Positions 49,677 to 57,783 of a stretch of 64,000 bases of DNA are shown here, piece after piece. Position numbers and translations under genes: made by a program. Source of the DNA: Escherichia coli DSM 30083 = JCM 1649 = ATCC 11775 (GTDB taxonomy: Bacteria; Pseudomonadota; Gammaproteobacteria; Enterobacterales; Enterobacteriaceae); the NCBI RefSeq assembly GCF_003697165.2, contig NZ_CP033092.2:4588001-4652000 (forward strand), written 5' to 3'. How positions within the stretch are numbered: the first letter of the stretch is position 1; every line of letters begins with the position of its first letter. The notes under the pieces are model-generated. The model made no database searches and had not been told where the DNA came from. It saw only the letters and a list, made by a program, of their open reading frames with translations.

Positions 49677-51296
49677 ATGAAAACAGCGCAGCGTACTTTA
49701 TTTGCCGCAACATTGCTGACTATTTTTTCGACCTCAGTTATGGCGCAGGATGTCACGATTATTTATACCAATGATCTTCACGCCCATGTGGATTCCTATA
49801 AAGTACCGTATGTCGCAGACGGAAAACGCGACATTGGTGGCTTTGCCAATATATCCACGTTAGTAAAACAAGAGAAAGCCAAAAATAAAGCCACCTTTTA
49901 TTTTGATGCTGGAGACTATTTCACCGGGCCATATATCAGTAGCCTGACAAAGGGCGAAGCAATAATTGATATTATGAATACCATGCCTTTTGACGCAGTA
50001 TCAATCGGTAATCATGAGTTTGACCATGGCTGGGATAATGCCCTCCGACAATTAAGCAAAGCGAATTTCCCTGTTTTATTAGGCAATGTTTATCATAAAG
50101 AGAGTGAGAAACCCTTCTGGAACAAGCCCTACACCATCCTGGAAAAAGATGGCATCAAGATTGGTATTGTTGGGCTACACGGCGTATTTGCATTTAATGA
50201 CACTGTCTCGGAGCTCTCTCTCCAGGGACTCGATAATGACAATAATAACCGATTTGATAAATCTTCCGCGACCCTCAAGAATCAGGGGATTGAAGCACGT
50301 GATGAAGTGAAGTATTTGCAGCATTATATCGACGAGTTACGTGATAAGGTTGACCTCACCGTGGCGCTGGTTCATGAAGGCGTACCGGCGCGTCAGTCCA
50401 GCATTGGCAATACAGATGTTAGACGTGCGCTGGATAAAGATATTCAAACCGCAAGCAAGGTGAAAGGATTGGATATTCTGATTACCGGGCATGCCCACGT
50501 CGGAACGCCAGAACCAATCAAAGTCGGCAACACCTTAATCCTTTCGACTGACAGTGGCGGTATCGATATTGGTAAATTAATCCTTGATGTCAACCCTACA
50601 GCTCGTACTCATAAAGTGAAGAGCTTTGAGCTGAAAACGGTTTATGCCGATGAATGGATACCCGATCCAACCACACAAAAAGTTATCAATAGCTGGAATA
50701 AAAAACTGGCGGATCTTGTACGCCAACCAGTCGGTGAATCATCGATTGCATTAACTCGTGCCTACGGTGAGTCATCGCAACTTGGCAACCTGTTTACCGA
50801 TGCAATGCTTGTCGCTGCACCGACTGCACAAATTGCGTTGATAAACTCCGGCAGTTTACGTGCTGATATAAATGCAGGCACGATTACCTTTGGTGACATT
50901 ACCAGTACATTCCCCTTCAAGAATGAACTTACTGAAATGGATCTCAGCGGTAAGGATCTGCGTAACCTACTGGAGCACGGGGCATCGCTTACCAATGGCA
51001 TCCTGCAAATGTCAAAAGGCGCAGAAATGCGCTATACCCTGCAGAAACCAGTAGGTCAGCGCATTGTATCTTTTAAAATTAATGGTGAAGAGATCGTTGA
51101 TACGAATATTTACCATGTTGCGACTACGACTTTCCTTGCACTTGGGGGCGATGGTTTTCTGGCATTCAAAGAAGGGAAAAATGTCCAGGTCCGCGCCGGA
51201 AATAACATGTCCAATGTCGTAATCGATTATTTTAAGAAAGGCCACAAGATTACTCCTGCACAGGTAAATGAAATGCGGGTAGAAGTAAGCAAATAA
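49677..51296 (+). CDS. periplasmic 5'-nucleotidase / metallophosphatase, paralog 3 with a Ca-loop-like insert
   Basis: A 539-residue exported enzyme, cleavage at VMA-QD (after residue 23). It has all metallophosphatase motifs: TNDLHAH (Asp33, His35), DAGDYFTG, GNHEFDHG, HEGVP, GHAHVGTP. The C-terminal domain has NSGSLRADI and FLALGGDGFLAF. Compared with paralog 1 it carries about 20 extra residues near 179-203, including D186, D188, N190 and D194 spaced as in an EF-hand or dockerin-type calcium loop. Where paralog 1 has NSGGIR this protein has NSGSLR, so its nucleobase or phosphate site may differ. The ATG at 49677 is preferred, six bases after aagga, over the one at 49671, which abuts it. 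It is followed after 76 bp by the Tsx-like gene. Confidence 0.9.
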   Translation: MKTAQRTLFAATLLTIFSTSVMAQDVTIIYTNDLHAHVDSYKVPYVADGKRDIGGFANISTLVKQEKAKNKATFYFDAGDYFTGPYISSLTKGEAIIDIMNTMPFDAVSIGNHEFDHGWDNALRQLSKANFPVLLGNVYHKESEKPFWNKPYTILEKDGIKIGIVGLHGVFAFNDTVSELSLQGLDNDNNNRFDKSSATLKNQGIEARDEVKYLQHYIDELRDKVDLTVALVHEGVPARQSSIGNTDVRRALDKDIQTASKVKGLDILITGHAHVGTPEPIKVGNTLILSTDSGGIDIGKLILDVNPTARTHKVKSFELKTVYADEWIPDPTTQKVINSWNKKLADLVRQPVGESSIALTRAYGESSQLGNLFTDAMLVAAPTAQIALINSGSLRADINAGTITFGDITSTFPFKNELTEMDLSGKDLRNLLEHGASLTNGILQMSKGAEMRYTLQKPVGQRIVSFKINGEEIVDTNIYHVATTTFLALGGDGFLAFKEGKNVQVRAGNNMSNVVIDYFKKGHKITPAQVNEMRVEVSK

Positions 51297-51372
51297 CAAA
51301 AACTTATAATACCATTCATTCACTGGATGACATTATTTCTCTCTAAATCAACAATATATAAGAGATATATTT

Positions 51373-52233
51373 ATGTATATAAAAAAGCACTGGATAGCTT
51401 TATCCATTCTATTAATACCTTGCATTGGAAACGCTCAGGAAATTAAAATTGATGAAAGCTGGTTACATCAAAGCTTGAATGTCATTGGTCGCACAGACTC
51501 TCGCTTTGGCCCAAGACTGACTAACGACCTCTACCCTGAATATACTGTAGCAGGAAGAAAAGACTGGTTTGATTTTTATGGTTATGTTGATCTACCGAAA
51601 TTCTTTGGCGTCGGCAGTCACTATGATGTTGGGATCTGGGATGAGGGCTCACCACTATTTACGGAAATAGAACCTCGGTTTTCCATTGACAAATTGACCG
51701 GATTAAATCTTGCGTTCGGCCCATTTAAAGAATGGTTTATTGCAAACAACTATGTCTATGATATGGGTGACAACCAGTCATCCCGGCAAAGTACATGGTA
51801 TATGGGGCTTGGTACAGATATCGACACGGGTCTACCAATTAAGCTTTCTGCCAATATATACGCCAAGTATCAGTGGCAAAACTATGGTGCCGCTAATGAA
51901 AATGAATGGGACGGATATCGATTCAAAATAAAATATAGCATCCCTCTTACAAATTTATTCGGAGGACGATTGGTATACAATAGTTTTACTAACTTTGATT
52001 TTGGCTCCGATCTTGCGGACAAGTCACACAATAATAAACGAACCAGTAATGCTATTGCTTCAAGCCATATCCTTTCCCTTCTATATGAACACTGGAAATT
52101 TGCATTTACACTACGTTATTTTCACAACGGTGGACAATGGAATGCGGGAGAGAAGGTTAACTTCGGAGATGGTCCATTTGAATTAAAAAATACAGGATGG
52201 GGAACCTATACTACTATTGGTTATCAATTTTAA
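51373..52233 (+). CDS. Tsx-like nucleoside-specific outer-membrane channel
   Basis: A 286-residue outer-membrane protein similar over its whole length to E. coli Tsx, the nucleoside channel and phage T6 receptor. A signal peptide (cleavage GNA-QE, after residue 21) is followed by a twelve-strand barrel with a terminal phenylalanine (GYQF). Shared segments are DWFDFYGY, GSPLFTEIEPRFSIDKL, GPFKEWF and QSTWYMGLGTDIDTGLP, then YAKYQWQNYGAANENEWDGY and SIASSHIL-like NAIASSHILSL. It is a paralog of tsx, which lies elsewhere in E. coli. Loops differ from Tsx, notably after SDLADKSH, where Tsx is longer. Placed after two nucleotidase genes, it would take in nucleosides to the periplasm alongside the phosphatases, though substrate choice is unproven. 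Confidence 0.92.
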   Translation: MYIKKHWIALSILLIPCIGNAQEIKIDESWLHQSLNVIGRTDSRFGPRLTNDLYPEYTVAGRKDWFDFYGYVDLPKFFGVGSHYDVGIWDEGSPLFTEIEPRFSIDKLTGLNLAFGPFKEWFIANNYVYDMGDNQSSRQSTWYMGLGTDIDTGLPIKLSANIYAKYQWQNYGAANENEWDGYRFKIKYSIPLTNLFGGRLVYNSFTNFDFGSDLADKSHNNKRTSNAIASSHILSLLYEHWKFAFTLRYFHNGGQWNAGEKVNFGDGPFELKNTGWGTYTTIGYQF

Positions 52234-52239
52234 ATTAGG

Positions 52240-52273
52240 TGACATTTTAGATATTGTTACTTAATGTCATTTT
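52240..52273 (+). terminator. weak hairpin after the Tsx-like gene
   Basis: tgacatt / aatgtca with a 16-nt loop and a following tttt begins 7 nt after the stop. It is a plausible but weak terminator for the island operon. Confidence 0.45.
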
Positions 52274-52330
52274 GTAATTGTCATTAATAACTTCACCATT
52301 CACTCTGTTACTTCATCGCTCAACACAAAA

Positions 52331-52350
52331 GCCCCCTTATTACCGGGGGC
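52331..52350 (-). terminator. second terminator of the metBL operon
   Basis: gccccc / gggggc with an 8-nt loop is followed on the minus strand by tttt. It lies about 100 nt beyond metL and may back up the first terminator. Confidence 0.75.
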
Positions 52351-52411
52351 ACTGACCAAAGGCAAAATGACAATCAATCACCACTTCCCCAGGAAGAGGT
52401 TTAGGGGTGAC

Positions 52412-52441
52412 AACAAAAGCTGGCAACTGCCAGCTTTTGTT
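52412..52441 (-). terminator. metBL operon terminator
   Basis: A long perfect stem (aacaaaagctggc / gccagcttttgtt) begins 10 nt after the metL stop on the minus strand. The hairpin arms themselves provide the T-rich tail, and it may also stop transcripts from the other side. Confidence 0.85.
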
Positions 52442-52450
52442 CAATAATCA

Positions 52451-54883
52451 CTACAACAACTGCGCCAGTCGGTTAATATCCGACTGAATCGCCCCGGCTG
52501 TGACGTCGCGCCCTGCACCTGGCCCGCGGATCACCAGCGGGTTGTCGCGATACCAGCGGCTTTCGATGGCAAAGACGTTATCGCATGGCAGTAGTGATGC
52601 CAGCGGATGGTCTTCACGCACCGCTTCCACGCCCACACGCGCTTTGCCGTTGGCATCGAAACGCGCCACGTAGCGCAGCACCAGCCCCATTTCGCGGGCC
52701 GCTTCCAGTCGTTGCACCATCTGCTCGTTAAGTTCATCGCCATTTTCAAAGAAATGGTCGATGCTGCCGCCTTCGCAATGGGCAGGTACCAGTGATTCAA
52801 CACGTACCTGGTCCGATTCAATGTTGTAACCCGCTTCACGCGCCAGAATCACCAGCTTGCGCATCACGTCTTTGCCGGAAAGGTCATCACGCGGGTCAGG
52901 CTCGGTTAAGCCCTGCTGCCACGCCTGATCCACCAGTTCGGTAAACGGCACGCTACCGTCGAATTGCAGGAACAGCCAGGAGAGCGTGCCAGAGAAGATC
53001 CCACTGATCGACAAAATGGTATCGCCGCTGTCGATCAGATCGCGCACGGTATGGTTGATCGGCAAGCCCGCACCGACGGTGGCGTTGTACAGCCAGTGAC
53101 GCCCGGTTTTTTCGAAGGCGTCGTGGATCTGGCGATATTTATTGCTGTCGCTTGCTCCTGCCAGTTTGTTGGCACTGATGACGTGGAAACCGTGGCTGGC
53201 GAAATCAAGATACTGGTCAGCGAGCTGCTGGCTGGCGGTAACGTCCAGCACCACTAAATCATCATACGGATGGGCGCGCATCCACAGGAACAGCGACTCT
53301 TCATCCTGCTCGACCGCTTCATCGTTGAAGAAGGCTAGCGCGCGGCTGGCATCCAGCCCGTCATAACTCAACAGGCTGCGGCGGCTGTCCACCACGCCTG
53401 CCAGCACAAATTCAAAGCCGGTGCGTGCCGAAAGCGTGCTCTGCTCACGGGCGAACAGTTCCAGCCAGCGGGAACCGATATTGCCCTTGCCGAACAATAC
53501 CAGGCCGATGCGTTTTTCCGCACGGAAGACGGACTGATGCAGCCCCTGAATCAGGCTTTCGGTCGGGCCGGTGCGCAGTACTGCCACCAGGCTGATGCCA
53601 TCATCAGACTGCCAGGTAAACTCGACCGGCTGGCCTTTCAGTTGCTGCCAGAAGCGGTGGCAATGCAGCGGGTTACGGGTGACGCCCGCCCCAACCATCG
53701 CCACCAGCGCTAGCCCCTGACGCAGGCGCAGTTCGCCAGGTAATCCCGCTTCGTCGAGGATTTTCAGCGCACTGTCGGCCACTTCTGAGGTGTAGCAAAA
53801 TTGCAGCAACTGGCGATCGTTATGCACGCCAACCGCCAGTGGGCGCACCTGAGCACGTTTCAGGATCTGGTCGATCTCTTTATGCGCCAGTTTGAAATCC
53901 TGGCTGGCGGGCACCTGAAACTCAATCAAGCAGACATCATCATGGCTGGTGACAATACGCGCACCAGTACCGGAGGCCAGCACGCGTTCAATGCGCGTGG
54001 AACCTTGATCCGGCGTGTAGCTACAGCGCAGTTGCAGGTCGATTTCGCTGCCAGAAACGGGCTGTAAAGTACGGGCATGAAGAACGGGAGCCGCCAGACG
54101 CGCCAGTTCGCTGGCTTCATCCAGACGCAGCAACGGCAGCAGGCAGGCATCTTTCACTTTACGCGGGTCGGCGCTATATACCCCGGCGACGTCGCTCCAA
54201 ATGGTTACGCGAGAAACACCCGCCAGCGCACCGATTTGTGTCGCGGAATAGTCGGAACCGTTACGCCCAAGCAGCACCGTTTCACCGGCGTTGTTACGGC
54301 TGATAAACCCGGTCACCACCAGACGTTTGCCCGGATGTTGTACCAGTAGCTGTTGCAGCAACGGGTACGAAAGCCCTTCATCAACCTGCGGTTGCGCAGC
54401 GCGTTCAGCGCGTAAAAACTCGCGGGCATCAAGCCAGGCCGCTGGCAGCCCTTGTTGATTAAGCACCGCAGACATCAGGCGCGCCGACCACACTTCACCG
54501 TGGCCCACCACTTCCGCATACACCGCATCGTTAATACCGCTGTCGAGCAACGCAGCCAGGTGCTCAAGATCGCTGACAAAAGCGCTAATGAGGTTATCGG
54601 CTTCTTCGGCGGGTAGCAGGCCGCTAATCAGATCGCACTGATAACGACGTAATGTTTGTTGAACCTGATGCGCAGAGAGACGATCGGTCTGGCTTAGTTT
54701 CAACCAGTTAATCAACTGGTTAGTGGTGCTACCGGCGGCGGAAACCACCATCATATCGTCAGGCTGAGAGTACTCCGCCATAATGCCCGCGACACGCAAA
54801 TAACACTTCACATCAGCCAGACTACTGCCACCAAATTTATGCAGTTGACGACCTTTCGCCCCTGCCTGCGCAATCACACTCAT
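52451..54883 (-). CDS. metL: bifunctional aspartate kinase II / homoserine dehydrogenase II
   Basis: MetL catalyses the first and third steps from aspartate toward methionine and is repressed by methionine via MetJ rather than feedback-inhibited. The 810-residue protein has an N-terminal kinase domain (KFGGSSLAD at about 16-24, then GRNGSDYSATQIGAL). A central ACT-like region follows, then a C-terminal dehydrogenase (FGKGNIGSRWLELF at about 463-476, SANKLAGA, and GPGAGRDVTAGAI near the end). It starts 2 nt after metB stops, so they form one operon. The island of cassette 3 lies downstream. Confidence 0.97.
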   Translation of the reverse strand: MSVIAQAGAKGRQLHKFGGSSLADVKCYLRVAGIMAEYSQPDDMMVVSAAGSTTNQLINWLKLSQTDRLSAHQVQQTLRRYQCDLISGLLPAEEADNLISAFVSDLEHLAALLDSGINDAVYAEVVGHGEVWSARLMSAVLNQQGLPAAWLDAREFLRAERAAQPQVDEGLSYPLLQQLLVQHPGKRLVVTGFISRNNAGETVLLGRNGSDYSATQIGALAGVSRVTIWSDVAGVYSADPRKVKDACLLPLLRLDEASELARLAAPVLHARTLQPVSGSEIDLQLRCSYTPDQGSTRIERVLASGTGARIVTSHDDVCLIEFQVPASQDFKLAHKEIDQILKRAQVRPLAVGVHNDRQLLQFCYTSEVADSALKILDEAGLPGELRLRQGLALVAMVGAGVTRNPLHCHRFWQQLKGQPVEFTWQSDDGISLVAVLRTGPTESLIQGLHQSVFRAEKRIGLVLFGKGNIGSRWLELFAREQSTLSARTGFEFVLAGVVDSRRSLLSYDGLDASRALAFFNDEAVEQDEESLFLWMRAHPYDDLVVLDVTASQQLADQYLDFASHGFHVISANKLAGASDSNKYRQIHDAFEKTGRHWLYNATVGAGLPINHTVRDLIDSGDTILSISGIFSGTLSWLFLQFDGSVPFTELVDQAWQQGLTEPDPRDDLSGKDVMRKLVILAREAGYNIESDQVRVESLVPAHCEGGSIDHFFENGDELNEQMVQRLEAAREMGLVLRYVARFDANGKARVGVEAVREDHPLASLLPCDNVFAIESRWYRDNPLVIRGPGAGRDVTAGAIQSDINRLAQLL

Positions 54884-54885
54884 TT

Positions 54886-56046
54886 TTACCCCTTGTTTGC
54901 AGCCCGGAAGCCATTTTCCAGGTCGGCAATTAAATCTTCGCCATCTTCAATACCGGTGGAGATACGCAGCAGCGTCTCGGAGATCCCGGCGGCAGCACGC
55001 GCTTCTGGCGCCATGCCTGCATGTGTCATGGTTGCGGCGTGAGAGATTAAACTTTCCACTCCCCCTAATGATTCCGCCAGCGTAAACAACGACAGCTCGC
55101 CCAGGAAACGACGCAGCGTGTGCTCATCGCCATCCAGTTCAAAACTCAACATTGCGCCAAAGCCTTTTTGCTGGCGCGCGGCAATTTCATGCCCCTGATT
55201 TTCCGGCAGCGACGGGTGATACAGTTTTTTCACCAACGGCTGGGTTTGCAGATATTTCACAATCGCCTGCGCGTTGCGCTGGGCCAGCTCCATTCGCGGC
55301 ACCAGCGTTCGCAACCCGCGCAGCAGCAGATAGCTGTCAAACGCGCCGCCCGTCACGCCAATATTGTTTGCCCACCAGGCAAGTTCAGTGACAACGTCCG
55401 GGTCTTTAGCAATCACTACGCCTGCCACCACGTCAGAGTGACCGTTCAGATATTTCGTGCATGAATGCAACACCAGATCGGCACCTAATGCCAGTGGATT
55501 TTGTAATGCCGGGCTTAAGAAGGTGTTATCCACCACGCTCACCGCCCCGACTTCCCTTGCCAGATGGCAGATTTTCGCAATATCCACGACGCGTAACAAT
55601 GGATTACTTGGGCTTTCTACCAGTACCAGTTTGGGGTTTTCTGCCAGCGCTGCCCGTAATGCCTGTTCATCGCCTTGATCAACAAACAACACGCGATAGC
55701 AACCGCGTTTCGCCAGGCTGTCGAACAGGCGATAGCTACCGCCGTAGCAGTCGTGCGGCGCAACCAGCAGATCGCCAGGTTTCAAAAAGACGGTCGTTAC
55801 CAGGTGAATCGCGGACATGCCGGTATTAGTAAGTACGGCACCAGCACCGCCTTCCAGTTCTGCCAGCGCACGCTGAACCACATCGCGCGTTGGGTTGCCG
55901 CGCCGCGAGTAATCATGCGCACGCGGTTCATTAAATCCGGTAAAGTTATAGGTACTGGAAAGATGGATGGGAGGGACAACGCAACCATACTGTTCGTCGT
56001 CATTTAACCCGCTACGCACTGCGATGGTGGCCTGTTTACGCGTCAT
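54886..56046 (-). CDS. metB: cystathionine gamma-synthase
   Basis: MetB joins O-succinylhomoserine and cysteine to give cystathionine in methionine synthesis. The 386-residue PLP enzyme begins MTRKQATIAV. Visible motifs are YSRRGNPTRD (about 46-55), TGMSAI, and the PLP lysine in HSCTKYLNGHSDVVAG (about Lys198). The upstream frame to 56160 lies in the operator region and is not used. It is divergent from metJ across five met boxes. Confidence 0.97.
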   Translation of the reverse strand: MTRKQATIAVRSGLNDDEQYGCVVPPIHLSSTYNFTGFNEPRAHDYSRRGNPTRDVVQRALAELEGGAGAVLTNTGMSAIHLVTTVFLKPGDLLVAPHDCYGGSYRLFDSLAKRGCYRVLFVDQGDEQALRAALAENPKLVLVESPSNPLLRVVDIAKICHLAREVGAVSVVDNTFLSPALQNPLALGADLVLHSCTKYLNGHSDVVAGVVIAKDPDVVTELAWWANNIGVTGGAFDSYLLLRGLRTLVPRMELAQRNAQAIVKYLQTQPLVKKLYHPSLPENQGHEIAARQQKGFGAMLSFELDGDEHTLRRFLGELSLFTLAESLGGVESLISHAATMTHAGMAPEARAAAGISETLLRISTGIEDGEDLIADLENGFRAANKG

Positions 56047-56109
56047 GTGATGAAGTTCCCTGGGCTTGGTCGGTGAAATGTCAGGCACCAGAGTAAACAT
56101 TGTGTTAAT

Positions 56110-56149
56110 GGACGTCAATACATCTGGACATCTAAACTTCTTTGCGTAT
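56110..56149. promoter_or_regulatory. MetJ operator (five met boxes) between metB and metJ
   Basis: Five consecutive 8-mers in register resemble AGACGTCT: ggacgtca, atacatct, ggacatct, aaacttct and ttgcgtat. The metJ-metB divergent region is the classical site where MetJ-SAM represses both metB and its own gene. Confidence 0.85.
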
Positions 56150-56322
56150 AGATTGAGCAAATCTCAAATAGCCGTTAAAATTATATGCATTATCACGCCG
56201 ACAGGTGCATTACACGATGTCACGGTAACGCCTGTACGGTAAACTATGCGGGTTTACGGTCAGTACCCACATTCACTGTGTGGTCTGGTCTCAATTTATT
56301 GACGAAGAGGATTAAGTATCTC

Positions 56323-56640
56323 ATGGCTGAATGGAGCGGCGAATATATCAGCCCATACGCTGAGCACGGCAAGAAGAGTGAACAAGTCAAAAAAATTACG
56401 GTTTCCATTCCTCTTAAGGTGTTAAAAATCCTCACCGATGAACGCACGCGTCGTCAGGTGAACAACCTGCGTCACGCGACCAACAGCGAGCTGCTGTGCG
56501 AAGCGTTTCTGCATGCCTTTACCGGGCAACCTCTGCCGGATGATGCCGATCTGCGTAAAGAGCGCAGCGACGAAATCCCGGAAGCGGCAAAAGAGATCAT
56601 GCGTGAGATGGGGATTAACCCGGAGACGTGGGAATACTAA
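56323..56640 (+). CDS. metJ: methionine repressor
   Basis: MetJ is the SAM-dependent ribbon-helix-helix repressor of the methionine regulon. The 105-residue protein starts [10 protein letters not shown]. The DNA-contacting strand is KKITVSIP (about residues 22-29), followed by helices carrying [15 protein letters not shown] and [18 protein letters not shown]. The frame extends upstream to 56185 but that segment is promoter DNA. Its targets metF, metB and metL are all in this window. Confidence 0.97.
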
Positions 56641-56699
56641 AGCGGAAAAGAGCGGCGCGGAGTTAACCAGCCGCTTTTTTCATACATGGACGTTTAACG

Positions 56700-57308
56700 A
56701 TGAAAATCAGGCTACTGATCCCCGGCCTGCTGGTTTCTGTGCCTGCATTTGCCTGGCAACCACAAACCGGCGACATCATCTTTCAGGTCTCTCGCTCATC
56801 GCAAAGTAAAGCGATCCAACTGGCGACCCATTCCGATTACAGCCACACCGGTATGCTGGTGATACGCAACAAAAAGCCCTACGTTTTTGAAGCGGTCGGC
56901 CCGGTGAAATACACCCCGCTCAAGCAGTGGATTGCCCATGGTGAAAAGGGCAAATACGTTGTTCGCCGCGTTGAAGGCGGACTGAGTGTTGAACAACAGC
57001 AAAAACTGGCGCAAACGGCAAAACGTTATCTCGGCAAACCGTACGATTTCAGCTTCTCGTGGAGCGACGATCGCCAGTACTGTTCGGAAGTGGTGTGGAA
57101 GGTTTATCAGAATGCGCTGGGAATGCGCGTAGGCGAACAGCAGAAGTTGAAAGAGTTCGATCTCAGCAACCCGCTGGTCCAGGCGAAGCTCAAAGAACGC
57201 TACGGCAAAAATATTCCGCTTGAGGAAACGGTAGTTTCACCCCAAGCCGTTTTCGACGCGCCACAACTCACCACGGTCGCCAAAGAATGGCCGCTGTTTT
57301 CCTGGTAA
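56700..57308 (+). CDS. yiiX: YiiX/YebB-type NlpC/P60 family exported hydrolase
   Basis: A 202-residue exported protein with signal peptide cleavage after AFA-WQ (residue 18-19). It has a circularly permuted NlpC/P60 fold: the histidine is in HSDYSHTGMLV (about 41-51) and the catalytic cysteine in DRQYCSEVVWKVY (about 123-135). Family members are lipid or peptidoglycan amide hydrolases; the target here is not established. It is 59 nt after metJ on the same strand. Confidence 0.94.
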   Translation: MKIRLLIPGLLVSVPAFAWQPQTGDIIFQVSRSSQSKAIQLATHSDYSHTGMLVIRNKKPYVFEAVGPVKYTPLKQWIAHGEKGKYVVRRVEGGLSVEQQQKLAQTAKRYLGKPYDFSFSWSDDRQYCSEVVWKVYQNALGMRVGEQQKLKEFDLSNPLVQAKLKERYGKNIPLEETVVSPQAVFDAPQLTTVAKEWPLFSW

Positions 57309-57329
57309 TACGACCAAAATTCAGGCACA

Positions 57330-57355
57330 AAAAAAGCGCCGTACGGCGCTTTTTT
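57330..57355. terminator. bidirectional terminator between yiiX and rpmE
   Basis: A perfect palindrome with A-run, aagcgccg-ta-cggcgctt and T-run serves the convergent genes on both strands. Confidence 0.92.
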
Positions 57356-57368
57356 CGGAAATCCGGTC

Positions 57369-57620
<252 letters not shown>

Positions 57621-57783
57621 CTAACGCCAGACACCACGCGATGTTAAAAGTATAGCTTCAATACGATCATTTCGTACGAAGGCGCGAAATCATACAGAAA
57701 TTAACCAGCATATGCAAACTGATCCGCACTCTTCTACGGCAATGTGTATACTAACCCACCGAATTTCAAGTCAGGATGATGCT

